This document shows, piece after piece, positions 1 through 6,649 of a stretch of DNA of 7,297 nucleotides. This DNA is from Gammaproteobacteria bacterium (GTDB taxonomy: Bacteria > Pseudomonadota > Gammaproteobacteria > Thiohalospirales > Thiohalospiraceae). The DNA is taken from contig DRMK01000051.1 in the NCBI GenBank assembly GCA_011322575.1, positions 1 through 7,297 of the forward strand, in the 5' to 3' direction. Every line of letters begins with the position of its first letter. Position 1 is the stretch's first letter. The position numbers were made by a program, and so were the translations under genes. The notes below the pieces were generated by a model, which searched no databases, was not told where the DNA came from, and saw nothing but the letters and a program-made list of their open reading frames with translations.

Positions 1-1595
1 AGCACCGCCACGGGGCCGCCTCTCGAGCCGAACTCCCCGCCGTGCTCCTGCACCCATTGCAGGGCATCCTCGACGTCGGCCACCATTTGCTCCCCGTCCG
101 CCCCGTTACAGGCGGGATCCCCCTCGATTTCGCCCACCAGCCGGTAGGTGGGAACAAATACCACGAACCCCTGATCCGTGTAGTGCGAGACCTGCGACTC
201 CATCCCCACCAGACCACTCCGGCGGCGCTCCCAGCTTCCTCCATGTAACATCAGCAACGGCTTCAGGCCGGTGGCGTCGAGAGAGCGCTTGTATATCTCC
301 ATCTCCAGACCACACTGGCCGCGCGGCCCAAAAGTGTTTTTGTAGATTGTACGGCTGCTGTATGGCAGATGGTTGCCGGCGATGGAGTCCACCCCGATAT
401 CAAGACGTGCGCCGGGAGAACGATACCAGAGCGGAGGTTCGCCCATACCGGTCGCGGGCCGACCGGAGCGGGCCATATCGCTGAGCACGCCACAATAGTT
501 CTGCAGATCCAGCGGGCGGTACAGCACGCTGTGCCGGCAGGAGGCATCGGCGTAGTAACTGCCAGCCGCAACATCCCCCTCCACCGCCCGGCACTCCCCC
601 TCCGACATCTGGTACAGGGGCTCGGACGGCATCTCTACCATCAGGTACTCGCCCAGTTCACACATCGCGCGGTCGTTGAGAAGCCGGTCCCAGGCCTCCT
701 CATCCGCGCTGAGCAGAAAATAGTAGAGCTCTCCCAGGTTGTCCTCGAGCTGGAACTCACCCTCCCGCTGCTCCCGCTCGACGCGGGCCGCCAGCTCCTC
801 CAGGCGCTGCCGATCCAGCTCCGGCAGCCGGATATCCAGATATTCAGCGCCCCAGGAGTCAATCAGGGCGTCCCGGAACTGCTGCTCCAGACGCCGCGCC
901 AGCTCCCCGGCAACCCCCTGGTCGAGGAACGGCCGGATGGCGTCATCGATCTTCTCCTCCACCAGGGAGCCAAACAGATCGTCATCCACGTCGATGGCGT
1001 AGGAGATCCGCTCGAAACCAACGCGCAGCGCCAGGGTCGGGCTGTATCTGATCCCCTGTTCGGTAAACTCCACGCGGGAGGTCACGTCGCCATCCAGGCG
1101 CAGCACCAGAATCCCGTCTGCCGCGAAATCGAAACCATACTGCGCGTAGCTGTTGCAGCGGCCAAAGGCACGGATGCCGCGCTCCTGCTCGATTCGCCCG
1201 CGGGCATCCAGATTGGCCTGCAGCACCATGTTCACGGAGAGCGGCTCGGTCAGGGAGGTCACCCTGAGCCGCGCGGAGCTCCCCTCCTCCTGCAGCCTGA
1301 TCGCCCCATCCATCCGCTCCACCACGGAGGTCAGGGAGCACCCCTCCTCCACCACCATATCCTGCAAGCTGAACTCATAGACCGGATCCACTTGCGCCCA
1401 GACACCCTCCAGCTCATCGTAGGCCTGCTGCAACCGCTCTTCCAGCAGCTGTTGCAGGCGGACGCCGCTGGCGGCATAGTCATCCAGCAGCTGCTTCACC
1501 TCCTGCTCCGGGATCTGGATCACCCGCGCCTGAAGCGGCGTGCAGTGGAGGAAAATCGGCAAAATCAGCAGGGAGAACAGGCGGTATCGGGACAT
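1..1595 (-). CDS. Exported alpha/beta hydrolase (esterase-like), C-terminus outside window
   Basis: The gene is open at the left edge; 531 complete codons are visible. Residues 1-23 form a signal peptide: basic MSRYR, a hydrophobic core, then a signal peptidase I-type site after Leu-Gln-Ala23, so the product is probably periplasmic or secreted. C18 is not in a lipobox. His451-Gly-Gly-Ser-Trp455 fits the HGG oxyanion-hole motif of esterase/lipase-type alpha/beta hydrolases, preceded by a hydrophobic strand (LLML) and followed by a FVVFVPTYRL strand and a helix around residues 501-517, as in that fold. The nucleophile elbow (GxSxG) should lie just past the edge and is not seen. Residues 24-430 are not a recognised hydrolase part: a helical start, a beta-rich stretch (about 105-205), then helices. 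Eight cysteines in the mature chain (C86, C147, C312, C335, C353, C368, C428, C496) suggest disulfides. Start chosen at 1595 because AGGA lies 8 bases upstream; an in-frame ATG at 1604 has no usable ribosome site. Substrate unknown. Confidence 0.8.
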   Translation of the reverse strand, partial: MSRYRLFSLLILPIFLHCTPLQARVIQIPEQEVKQLLDDYAASGVRLQQLLEERLQQAYDELEGVWAQVDPVYEFSLQDMVVEEGCSLTSVVERMDGAIRLQEEGSSARLRVTSLTEPLSVNMVLQANLDARGRIEQERGIRAFGRCNSYAQYGFDFAADGILVLRLDGDVTSRVEFTEQGIRYSPTLALRVGFERISYAIDVDDDLFGSLVEEKIDDAIRPFLDQGVAGELARRLEQQFRDALIDSWGAEYLDIRLPELDRQRLEELAARVEREQREGEFQLEDNLGELYYFLLSADEEAWDRLLNDRAMCELGEYLMVEMPSEPLYQMSEGECRAVEGDVAAGSYYADASCRHSVLYRPLDLQNYCGVLSDMARSGRPATGMGEPPLWYRSPGARLDIGVDSIAGNHLPYSSRTIYKNTFGPRGQCGLEMEIYKRSLDATGLKPLLMLHGGSWERRRSGLVGMESQVSHYTDQGFVVFVPTYRLVGEIEGDPACNGADGEQMVADVEDALQWVQEHGGEFGSRGGPVAV

Positions 1596-1603
1596 GACGA
1601 CCA

Positions 1604-1607
1604 TCCT
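1604..1607 (-). promoter_or_regulatory. Ribosome binding site of the hydrolase gene
   Basis: On the minus strand AGGA sits 8 bases before the ATG at 1595. The alternative in-frame ATG at 1604 overlaps this AGGA, so its ribosome site would have no spacing. This favours the start at 1595, which also gives the cleaner signal peptide. Confidence 0.55.
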
Positions 1608-1630
1608 ATGGAGTAAGAGACAAGGGGATT

Positions 1631-1659
1631 AGCATATTCCATCATTCCCAGCACGACAA
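1631..1659 (-). promoter_or_regulatory. Candidate sigma70 promoter for the hydrolase gene
   Basis: Read on the minus strand: TTGTCG (1659-1654, 4 of 6 to the -35 consensus), a 17-base spacer, then TATGCT (1636-1631, 4 of 6 to the -10 consensus). Transcription would begin near 1624, leaving a leader of about 30 bases before the ATG at 1595. It lies in the only relatively AT-rich intergenic stretch and overlaps the opposite-strand promoter candidate. Found by eye; no experimental support. Confidence 0.4.
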
Positions 1660-1673
1660 GAAATCAATACAAT
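1645..1673 (+). promoter_or_regulatory. Candidate sigma70 promoter for the GTPase pair
   Basis: TTCCCA (1645-1650, 4 of 6 to the -35 consensus), a 17-base spacer and TACAAT (1668-1673, 5 of 6 to the -10 consensus). Transcription would begin near 1680, giving a leader of roughly 23 bases before the ATG at 1703. It shares 15 bases with the divergent minus-strand promoter candidate, so the two would compete for polymerase or share an operator. Confidence 0.42.
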
Positions 1674-1702
1674 GATGCAAACTCACCCCCCTGCGGAGAC
1701 GG

Positions 1703-3466
1703 ATGCTCGAATTCATTACACGGCTGAAGGAGCGTTACCAGAGCGTGGCCCGCGCGCAACAGCACGGTGAGGGGCATCCGCCATTCGACGATACCCTGGC
1801 ATCCCTCACCCTGGCCGAAGCGGCGCTGCACATGCTGGAGATCGGGCGGGATTGGCCGGACCGCAAGCCGCAAATCGTGGTCATCGGACCCACCCAGGCG
1901 GGCAAGAGCACCGTGGTCAACCTGCTGCTGGGCAGGCCGCTGGCCGGGGTGAGCGCGCTGGCCGGATTCACGGTCCATCCGCAGGGTTTCGATACCGGAG
2001 GGGGCGACGGCGAGAACGACTGGCTGCCCCGCTTCTTTGCCGGCTACCAGCAACGCTCCATCGACGACCTGGCGGGAGCTCCGTACCGCGCCTACGCCCT
2101 GGCCAGGGCGGGCGACGGACCGCTCTCCCCCGCCGTGATCTGGGATACCCCCGATTTCGATTCGGTGGATGCGGGCGGCTACCGGGACGCGGTGCTGCGC
2201 ACCATCGCCCTGGCGGACCTGCTGCTGCTGGTGGTGAGCAAGGACAAGTACGCCGACCAGCGGGTGTGGCAGACGCTGGAACTCCTGCTCCCCCTCCGCA
2301 TACCGCTGGTGATCTGCATCAACAAACTGGACATGGAGTCCCGCAAGGTGGTGGTTGAATCGCTGCGCGGCCAGCTGCGCGCCGCAGGGATGGCCGAGGA
2401 GCGCGTTCCCGTCTGCACCCTCCCCTACCGCAAGGATCTGGACCGCTCCGGCCGGGGGCTCGATCCGGCGCAGGTGGACCTGCTGCGCCAGACGCTGCGC
2501 CGGGAGCTGTCCGCGATCGATCGCGACTCCCGGCGGCGCCACCTCCACCACTTCATCCGGCAGCACTGGCCGGAATGGATCGCTCCCGTGCAGGCGGAAC
2601 AGGCCGCCGATGCCGCATGGGACGAGATGGTGGAGCAGGCCATGAAGAACGCGCTGGCGGACTACCGGCGCGACTACCTGGATCATCCGCAGAACTACGA
2701 GACCTTCCAGCAGGCCATCGCGGAGCTGCTCACCCTGCTGGAGATCCCCATCCTGGCGGACTCGCTGGGCAGGGCGCGCCAGCTCATAACCTGGCCCTTG
2801 CGCCAGCTGATCGGCGCCGGGAGATCGCTGTTTGGCAAGCGATCGGAGAACGGACCGCCGGACAGCAACCAGGAGCAGCGGTTGCTGAACCAGATCTGCC
2901 ACCACACCCTGATCCACCTGGCGGAAGAGGCGCTGCACAACAGCGAAACGGATCCCGGACAGGAGAGCTGGTGGAGGGGGATCGCCACCCTGCTGCGCGA
3001 ACGGCGCCCGGAACTTGAGCAGCAGTTCGCCCGCTCGGTGGACAACTACCAGGAGAGGTTCCGGCCCGAGATCGAGCGCAGCGCCCGCAGCCTCTACGAG
3101 CAGCTCCAGCAACAGCCGGCGACCCTCAACAGCCTGCGTGCGGCGCGGGTAACCGCCGACGCGGCGGCGGTGGTGGTGGCGGTCAAGTCGGGAGGGCTCA
3201 ACATGCACGACCTGATCGTGGCCCCCGCCATGCTGTCGCTCACCAGCATGCTGACCGAGAGCACCCTGGGTCACTACATGGACAGGGTGGCGGCGGAGCT
3301 GAAGCAGCGCCAGCTGGAGGCGGTCAGGGAAGAGCTTCTCGCCCCGCTGCGCGGCCGGATCCGGCAGCTCCGGGAACAGCTCGATCCGGCGCGCCGGTTC
3401 GGCATCGGCGCGGAGGAGCTGTCGGCCGCAGAGCAGGAACTGCAGGAGTTCGGGGATGGCCGCTGA
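1703..3466 (+). CDS. Dynamin-like GTPase, first of a coupled pair (587 aa)
   Basis: Large GTPase. The G domain spans about residues 55-275: G1 P-loop GPTQAGKST (62-70), a possible switch I Thr near T90, G3 D148-T-P-D-F-D-S154 after a hydrophobic strand, and G4 N207-K-L-D210. The fourth G3 position is Asp where most GTPases have Gly (DxxG). After the G domain comes a long, mostly helical region (276-587) with Gln- and Glu-rich stretches, in keeping with a dynamin-type stalk. Residues about 484-520 form an Ala/Val/Leu-rich patch with a Gly-Gly turn (G497-G498), possibly a membrane-contacting paddle; no clear transmembrane helix is present. It overlaps the next GTPase gene by 11 bases and resembles it in G1, G3 and a following Y-x-D-x-R-x-W motif (183-189), so the two are likely paralogues acting together. 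GGAG at 1695-1698 lies 4 bases before the ATG, a short spacing. GTPase identity is firm; dynamin-like class is inferred; cellular role unknown. Confidence 0.85.
   Translation: MLEFITRLKERYQSVARAQQHGEGHPPFDDTLASLTLAEAALHMLEIGRDWPDRKPQIVVIGPTQAGKSTVVNLLLGRPLAGVSALAGFTVHPQGFDTGGGDGENDWLPRFFAGYQQRSIDDLAGAPYRAYALARAGDGPLSPAVIWDTPDFDSVDAGGYRDAVLRTIALADLLLLVVSKDKYADQRVWQTLELLLPLRIPLVICINKLDMESRKVVVESLRGQLRAAGMAEERVPVCTLPYRKDLDRSGRGLDPAQVDLLRQTLRRELSAIDRDSRRRHLHHFIRQHWPEWIAPVQAEQAADAAWDEMVEQAMKNALADYRRDYLDHPQNYETFQQAIAELLTLLEIPILADSLGRARQLITWPLRQLIGAGRSLFGKRSENGPPDSNQEQRLLNQICHHTLIHLAEEALHNSETDPGQESWWRGIATLLRERRPELEQQFARSVDNYQERFRPEIERSARSLYEQLQQQPATLNSLRAARVTADAAAVVVAVKSGGLNMHDLIVAPAMLSLTSMLTESTLGHYMDRVAAELKQRQLEAVREELLAPLRGRIRQLREQLDPARRFGIGAEELSAAEQELQEFGDGR
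3444..3448 (+). promoter_or_regulatory. Ribosome binding site of the second GTPase gene, inside the first
   Basis: AGGAG lies 7 bases before the ATG at 3456 and within the last codons of the upstream GTPase gene, whose TGA is at 3464-3466. A strong site in an 11-base gene overlap fixes the start at 3456 and points to translational coupling, so that the two products are made together. Confidence 0.7.
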
Positions 3467-5126
3467 ACAGCTGCAGCGGCTCTGTCACCAGGCGCGGCAG
3501 TGGGCCGCCCGCGCGCGGCAGGCCGGCTGGCTCGGCCAGGCGGAGCTGGCCGACATCGAATCGGTGGAGGCGCGCACCCCCGGAGAGCTGTTCGAGAGCG
3601 GAACCCGGCGACCGCTGGTGGTAGCCTTCTTCGGGGGCACCGGCGTGGGCAAGAGCAGCCTGCTCAACCGCTTGGCGGGAGAACCGGTGGCCCGCACCGG
3701 GGTGGAGCGCCCCACCTCCCGGGAGGTAACCATCTATGTCCACAAAACGGTGCAGATCCAGAGCCTGCCCCGGGAGTTTCCGGTAGAGAAGGTGAAGATC
3801 GCCCTGCACCAGCAGGAGGAGAACCACGACATCCTCTGGATCGACATGCCGGACATCGACAGCGTGGACACCGGCAACCGCCAGCTCGTGCTGGAGTGGC
3901 TGCCGCACGTTGACGTGCTGATCTACGTGGTCAGCCCGGAGCGGTACCGGGATGATCGCGGCTGGCGGCTGCTGCTGGAGCATGGCCAGCGTCACGCCTG
4001 GCTGTTTGTCATCAACCAGTGGGACCGGGGTACGGAGTCGCAGCGGGAGGATTTCGTGCGGCTGCTGGGGGAGGCGGGTTTCGATGAACCCATAGTGCTG
4101 TGCACCGACAGCCGGGAGGGAGAGCGCGTTGCGGACGATTTCGAAGAGCTGGCGGCGACCATCCGCTCCCTGGCCAACGCCCACACCATAGAACAGCTGG
4201 AACGGCGCGGCGTCTCGCTGCGCATCCGGGAGCTGGGCGAGGCGCTGGGCCGGGCCCTGGCGAGAAGCGGTGAGCCGGAATCGCTCGCCCTCCTGCGGGA
4301 GCGCTGGCGGGAGATCTGGGAGGGGACCGCCGCGGAACTCGGACAGGGCCTGGCCTGGAAGACGGAGAGCATGGCGGAGCGTTTCGCAACCCGGGATGGC
4401 GGGCTACTGCAGGGGCTTGGAAAGCGTCCCCCTGACGAGCAGCCGGAGAGCCCCTCCGTCGATACCGGAGAGATCTGGGACGCCTGGGCCCAGACCCGCC
4501 TGCAGGACGCCCTGGACAGCCTGGTGGTGGAAGCGGACGCCCTGGCGATACCCGCGCCTCCGCTGCGCGCCGCCCTGCCGGAGATCCGCGACAGCGCATC
4601 CTCGTGGCTGGAGCAGCGCCTGCAGGGCTCCCTGCGCGCCGCCCTGCTTAGGCCGGGCACCGCCCTGCAACGCTTCGTATACCGGACCATGGGGGTGCTC
4701 TCCGCCCTGCTGCCGCTGACCGCCCTTGGCTGGGTGGGCTACCGCCTCCTTACCGGCTACTACCAGAGCGCCCAGGCGCCACAGCACTACCTGGGAATGG
4801 ATTTCGCCATCCACAGCCTGCTGCTGGTGGTGACCGCCTGGCTGCTGCCCTGGCTCGCGCACCGCAAGCTGAAACCCTCCATGCAGAAGGCTGCCCGGCG
4901 CGGGCTGCAGGCCGGGATAACCAGCGGCCTGGCGGAGATCGGCCAGCAGGTGCAGCAGAGGCTGGAGAAGCTGCAGCGTGAGCTGCAGGAGATCCGGCAG
5001 GACGCCCTGCAGATCATGGAGAAGGCGGGCGCCGCGGCACCCGAAGCCGCTCCACGGGGTGACGGGACTCTGGCCCGCATGCTGGTATCGGACGGCGGAA
5101 AGGGAGCGGAGAACCCCGCCGGGTGA
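3456..5126 (+). CDS. Membrane-anchored dynamin-like GTPase, second of a coupled pair (556 aa)
   Basis: Large GTPase with its G domain at about residues 52-240: G1 GGTGVGKSS (60-68), a possible switch I T87 in RPTS, G3 D130-M-P-D-I-D-S136, and G4 N187-Q-W-D190. Gln replaces the usual Lys of NKxD, and Asp replaces the Gly of DxxG. A Y164-x-D-x-R-x-W170 motif after G3 matches the upstream GTPase. A helical region follows, then two hydrophobic helices (about 412-434 and 445-468) separated by a short polar turn, forming a membrane hairpin. After a basic stretch (HRKLKPSMQK, 469-478) come a Gln/Glu/Leu-rich coiled coil (about 490-523) and a flexible Ala/Gly/Pro tail. This G domain, helical region, membrane hairpin and helical tail order recalls bacterial dynamin-like proteins and mitofusins (inference). 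It is probably an inner-membrane protein whose partner is the upstream GTPase. The gene ends 6 bases before the convergent lapB. Physiological role unknown. Confidence 0.85.
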   Translation: MAAEQLQRLCHQARQWAARARQAGWLGQAELADIESVEARTPGELFESGTRRPLVVAFFGGTGVGKSSLLNRLAGEPVARTGVERPTSREVTIYVHKTVQIQSLPREFPVEKVKIALHQQEENHDILWIDMPDIDSVDTGNRQLVLEWLPHVDVLIYVVSPERYRDDRGWRLLLEHGQRHAWLFVINQWDRGTESQREDFVRLLGEAGFDEPIVLCTDSREGERVADDFEELAATIRSLANAHTIEQLERRGVSLRIRELGEALGRALARSGEPESLALLRERWREIWEGTAAELGQGLAWKTESMAERFATRDGGLLQGLGKRPPDEQPESPSVDTGEIWDAWAQTRLQDALDSLVVEADALAIPAPPLRAALPEIRDSASSWLEQRLQGSLRAALLRPGTALQRFVYRTMGVLSALLPLTALGWVGYRLLTGYYQSAQAPQHYLGMDFAIHSLLLVVTAWLLPWLAHRKLKPSMQKAARRGLQAGITSGLAEIGQQVQQRLEKLQRELQEIRQDALQIMEKAGAAAPEAAPRGDGTLARMLVSDGGKGAENPAG

Positions 5127-5132
5127 CCCAGG

Positions 5133-6341
5133 CTACTGCGCCACCAGCGACAACCGGCGATCCGTCCTCTGCTCCTGCATGACCCCGTGCAGCGGTTTCA
5201 CCGAGCCCCAGCTCTTGCAGCTGGGGCACTGCCAGTGCAGCACCCTTCCCTGGAATCCGCAGTTGTGGCACAGATAGTCCGGCTCACCCTGCACCAGCTG
5301 GCTCAGGATCTCCCGTACATCCTCCAGAAGTTTCCCGTCCGGGGGCTCGTTGCATCGGGCGGCCAGCTCCACGAAACGCTCTGCCCCGCGCAGCGAGGGG
5401 TGCCGGCGCACGTGGCCGAGCAGAACCGCGGCGGCCCCCTTGCCGTCCCCCCGGGCGCAGATTGCCTCTGCCTGGGCCAGGATATTGCCCAACCCACCGT
5501 GACGCTCCACCACGCCTTGCAGATACTCCAGCATCTGCTCCGGTCTGCCGAGCCTCCGGAAACACTCCTGCAGCATGGGAACCACCTCGGGAAGATAGTC
5601 GGCGTCCTGCTGCTCGATGCGCCTGAACGAATCGAGCGCCGCCTCGAAACTCCCCGCCTCCATCTCCATGGTCCCCTCGATGATACTGGCGCGCACGCAC
5701 TGCGGCCAGGTGGCGCGGGCCCGGTCGAGCATCTGTTGCGCCTGCCCGGCATCTCCCCTCCCGAGCGCCTCCTCGGCCAGTTCGCAGTAGTGCTGGGCTA
5801 TCATGGGCCGCACGCTCCGGTCCCCGGCCCGCTCCAGCCGGAAACCGGCATCGATCGCCTTCTGCCAATCCTTCTCCTGCTGGTAGATATCGATCAGGTG
5901 GGTCAGGGAGTCGGTCATATAGACCCCCTTCTCCACCAGCTCCCGAAACAGGTTCTCCGCGCCATCCAGCAGCCCGGCACGCATGTAGTCCTTGCCCAGC
6001 TCGAACATGGCCTCCGCCCGCTGCTCGTCGCTCAGCGTGGTGCGGTCCACCAGGTTCTGGTGGATACGGATGGCGCGCTCCACCTCGCCGCGGTTGCGGA
6101 ACAGGTTGCCCACCGCCATGTGCAGCTCCACCGTCTCGCTGTCCTCCTCCAGCATGCGGATGAAGATGTCGATCGCCTTGTCGTGCTGTTCGTCGAGCAG
6201 GTAGCTCAAGCCGCGAAAATAGTCCGGGGGGAGCGTGTAGCTCCCGGATCGCTCCTGATCACCCTGCCGGCGCCGCGCCAGAAACCAGCCGGAGGCGGCC
6301 GCCACCGGAAGCAGCAGAAACAGGACGGCGGTGGCGCTCAT
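5133..6341 (-). CDS. lapB: Lipopolysaccharide assembly protein LapB (TPR plus rubredoxin-type zinc domain, 402 aa)
   Basis: Inner-membrane regulator of lipopolysaccharide synthesis. In E. coli LapB (YciM) acts with the protease FtsH to promote turnover of LpxC, so balancing LPS with phospholipid. Visible features: an N-terminal membrane helix (residues about 4-22) followed by Arg-Arg-Arg; tandem TPR-like helices from about 41 to 345, beginning with the YFRGLSYLLDEQHDKAIDIF unit; and a C-terminal rubredoxin-type metal site C358-x2-C361 and C372-x2-C375 with the family-typical HWQCPSCKSWGSVKPLHG ending. The length is close to the E. coli protein (389 aa). The start at 6341 lies one base after the lapA TGA (TGAGATG), indicating coupled translation; a longer in-frame start at 6383 would run into lapA and add a basic stretch before the membrane helix, so it was not used. 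The ribosome site is weak, consistent with coupling. Confidence 0.95.
   Translation of the reverse strand: MSATAVLFLLLPVAAASGWFLARRRQGDQERSGSYTLPPDYFRGLSYLLDEQHDKAIDIFIRMLEEDSETVELHMAVGNLFRNRGEVERAIRIHQNLVDRTTLSDEQRAEAMFELGKDYMRAGLLDGAENLFRELVEKGVYMTDSLTHLIDIYQQEKDWQKAIDAGFRLERAGDRSVRPMIAQHYCELAEEALGRGDAGQAQQMLDRARATWPQCVRASIIEGTMEMEAGSFEAALDSFRRIEQQDADYLPEVVPMLQECFRRLGRPEQMLEYLQGVVERHGGLGNILAQAEAICARGDGKGAAAVLLGHVRRHPSLRGAERFVELAARCNEPPDGKLLEDVREILSQLVQGEPDYLCHNCGFQGRVLHWQCPSCKSWGSVKPLHGVMQEQRTDRRLSLVAQ
5205..5227. repeat. 9-bp perfect inverted repeat inside the lapB zinc-domain codons
   Basis: GCCCCAGCT (5205-5213) and AGCTGGGGC (5219-5227) are exact reverse complements around a 5-base loop, giving a strong GC-rich hairpin on either strand. 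It lies in the codons for the second CxxC knuckle and the following Trp-Gly, so it may be a by-product of coding. No T-tract follows on either strand, so it is not a standard intrinsic terminator, though it sits about 80 bases past the stop of the convergent GTPase gene. Confidence 0.6.
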
Positions 6342-6342
6342 C

Positions 6343-6639
6343 TCAGCTGCCGGATGAGACCTGCGACGCCGAGCGCAGCGCATCCAGCTCCTTCTGGACG
6401 CCGTTCAGGCTCCTGCGCAGGCGCACCGCCTCGCCCCTGGCCCCCACTATCTTGCCCAGCGTGGCCAGTACGCCCAGCACACCCCCCACCGCGATGGAGA
6501 GCACGATGAGCAGGGCCAGCGGCATCTCCACGCTGCCCAGATAGTAGTTCACCCTCACCGGCTCGATATTGATCACGGCGAAACTCAGGCCCACCGCCAG
6601 CACCACCAGGAAAAACAAGAGTAGAACAATGCGTTTCAT
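6343..6639 (-). CDS. lapA: Lipopolysaccharide assembly protein LapA (DUF1049, 98 aa)
   Basis: Small inner-membrane protein that works with LapB; in E. coli (YciS, about 102 aa) it associates with LapB and FtsH in control of LPS synthesis. Visible features: a first membrane helix at residues about 4-23, a short periplasmic loop containing the family-like N-x-x-x-V-x-x-N-Y-x-L-G pattern (N24 to G35), a second membrane helix at about 40-62 rich in Leu, Val and Gly, and a cytoplasmic charged helix (about 65-90, RLRRSLNGVQKELDALR) likely to form a coiled coil. The start is at 6639, supported by GGGAG 5 bases upstream; an in-frame GTG at 6657 would add six polar residues without a better ribosome site. 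The stop overlaps the TGAGATG junction with lapB, so the two genes are surely one transcript. Confidence 0.93.
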   Translation of the reverse strand: MKRIVLLLFFLVVLAVGLSFAVINIEPVRVNYYLGSVEMPLALLIVLSIAVGGVLGVLATLGKIVGARGEAVRLRRSLNGVQKELDALRSASQVSSGS

Positions 6640-6644
6640 ATCCG

Positions 6645-6649
6645 CTCCC
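6645..6649 (-). promoter_or_regulatory. Ribosome binding site of lapA
   Basis: GGGAG on the minus strand lies 5 bases before the ATG at 6639, within a longer purine run (GAGAGAGGGAGCGGAT). It decides the start in favour of the ATG over the in-frame GTG at 6657. It also contains one of six GGA triplets clustered in this leader. Confidence 0.65.

Noticed and set aside
1542..1544. Possible lipoprotein cysteine (C18) in the hydrolase signal peptide
   Set aside because: The preceding residues Phe-Leu-His do not fit a lipobox, and a good signal peptidase I site follows at Ala23.
369..1616. Plus-strand open frame of 415 codons opposite the hydrolase gene
   Set aside because: It is antisense to a frame with a signal peptide and the HGG hydrolase motif. 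Its product is a His/Gln/Leu/Pro-rich composition typical of the complement of GC-rich genes, with no recognisable motif.
1672..1770. Small plus-strand frame of 32 codons overlapping the start of the first GTPase
   Set aside because: Its ATG falls inside the candidate -10 box, upstream of the expected transcript start. It has no ribosome site and runs out of frame into the GTPase gene.
2512..2525. 14-base perfect palindrome CGCGATCGATCGCG in the first GTPase gene
   Set aside because: A single palindrome of this length is expected by chance about once in a window or two of this size. It is inside coding sequence and not repeated.
1664..3274. Minus-strand open frame of 536 codons opposite the first GTPase gene
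   Set aside because: The plus strand encodes clear G1, G3 and G4 motifs here. The antisense product shows no domain and has biased His/Gln/Arg/Val composition.
3324..4184. Minus-strand open frame of 286 codons opposite the GTPase junction
   Set aside because: It is antisense to the GTPase P-loop and G3 codons, has no motif, and has the same shadow composition.
2227..4830. Four copies of GCTGGTGG (2227, 2967, 3614, 4823), the E. coli Chi octamer
   Set aside because: They lie in coding sequence, mostly in Leu/Val-rich codon runs of a GC-rich genome. The Chi sequence of this organism is unknown, so no function is claimed.
6339..6383. Longer lapB start at 6383
   Set aside because: It would overlap lapA and add a basic segment before the membrane helix. 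The ATG at 6341 sits at the TGAGATG junction and matches the usual LapB N-terminus.
5187..6509. Plus-strand open frame of 440 codons opposite lapB and lapA
   Set aside because: It is antisense to two well-recognised genes and crosses their junction; no protein features.
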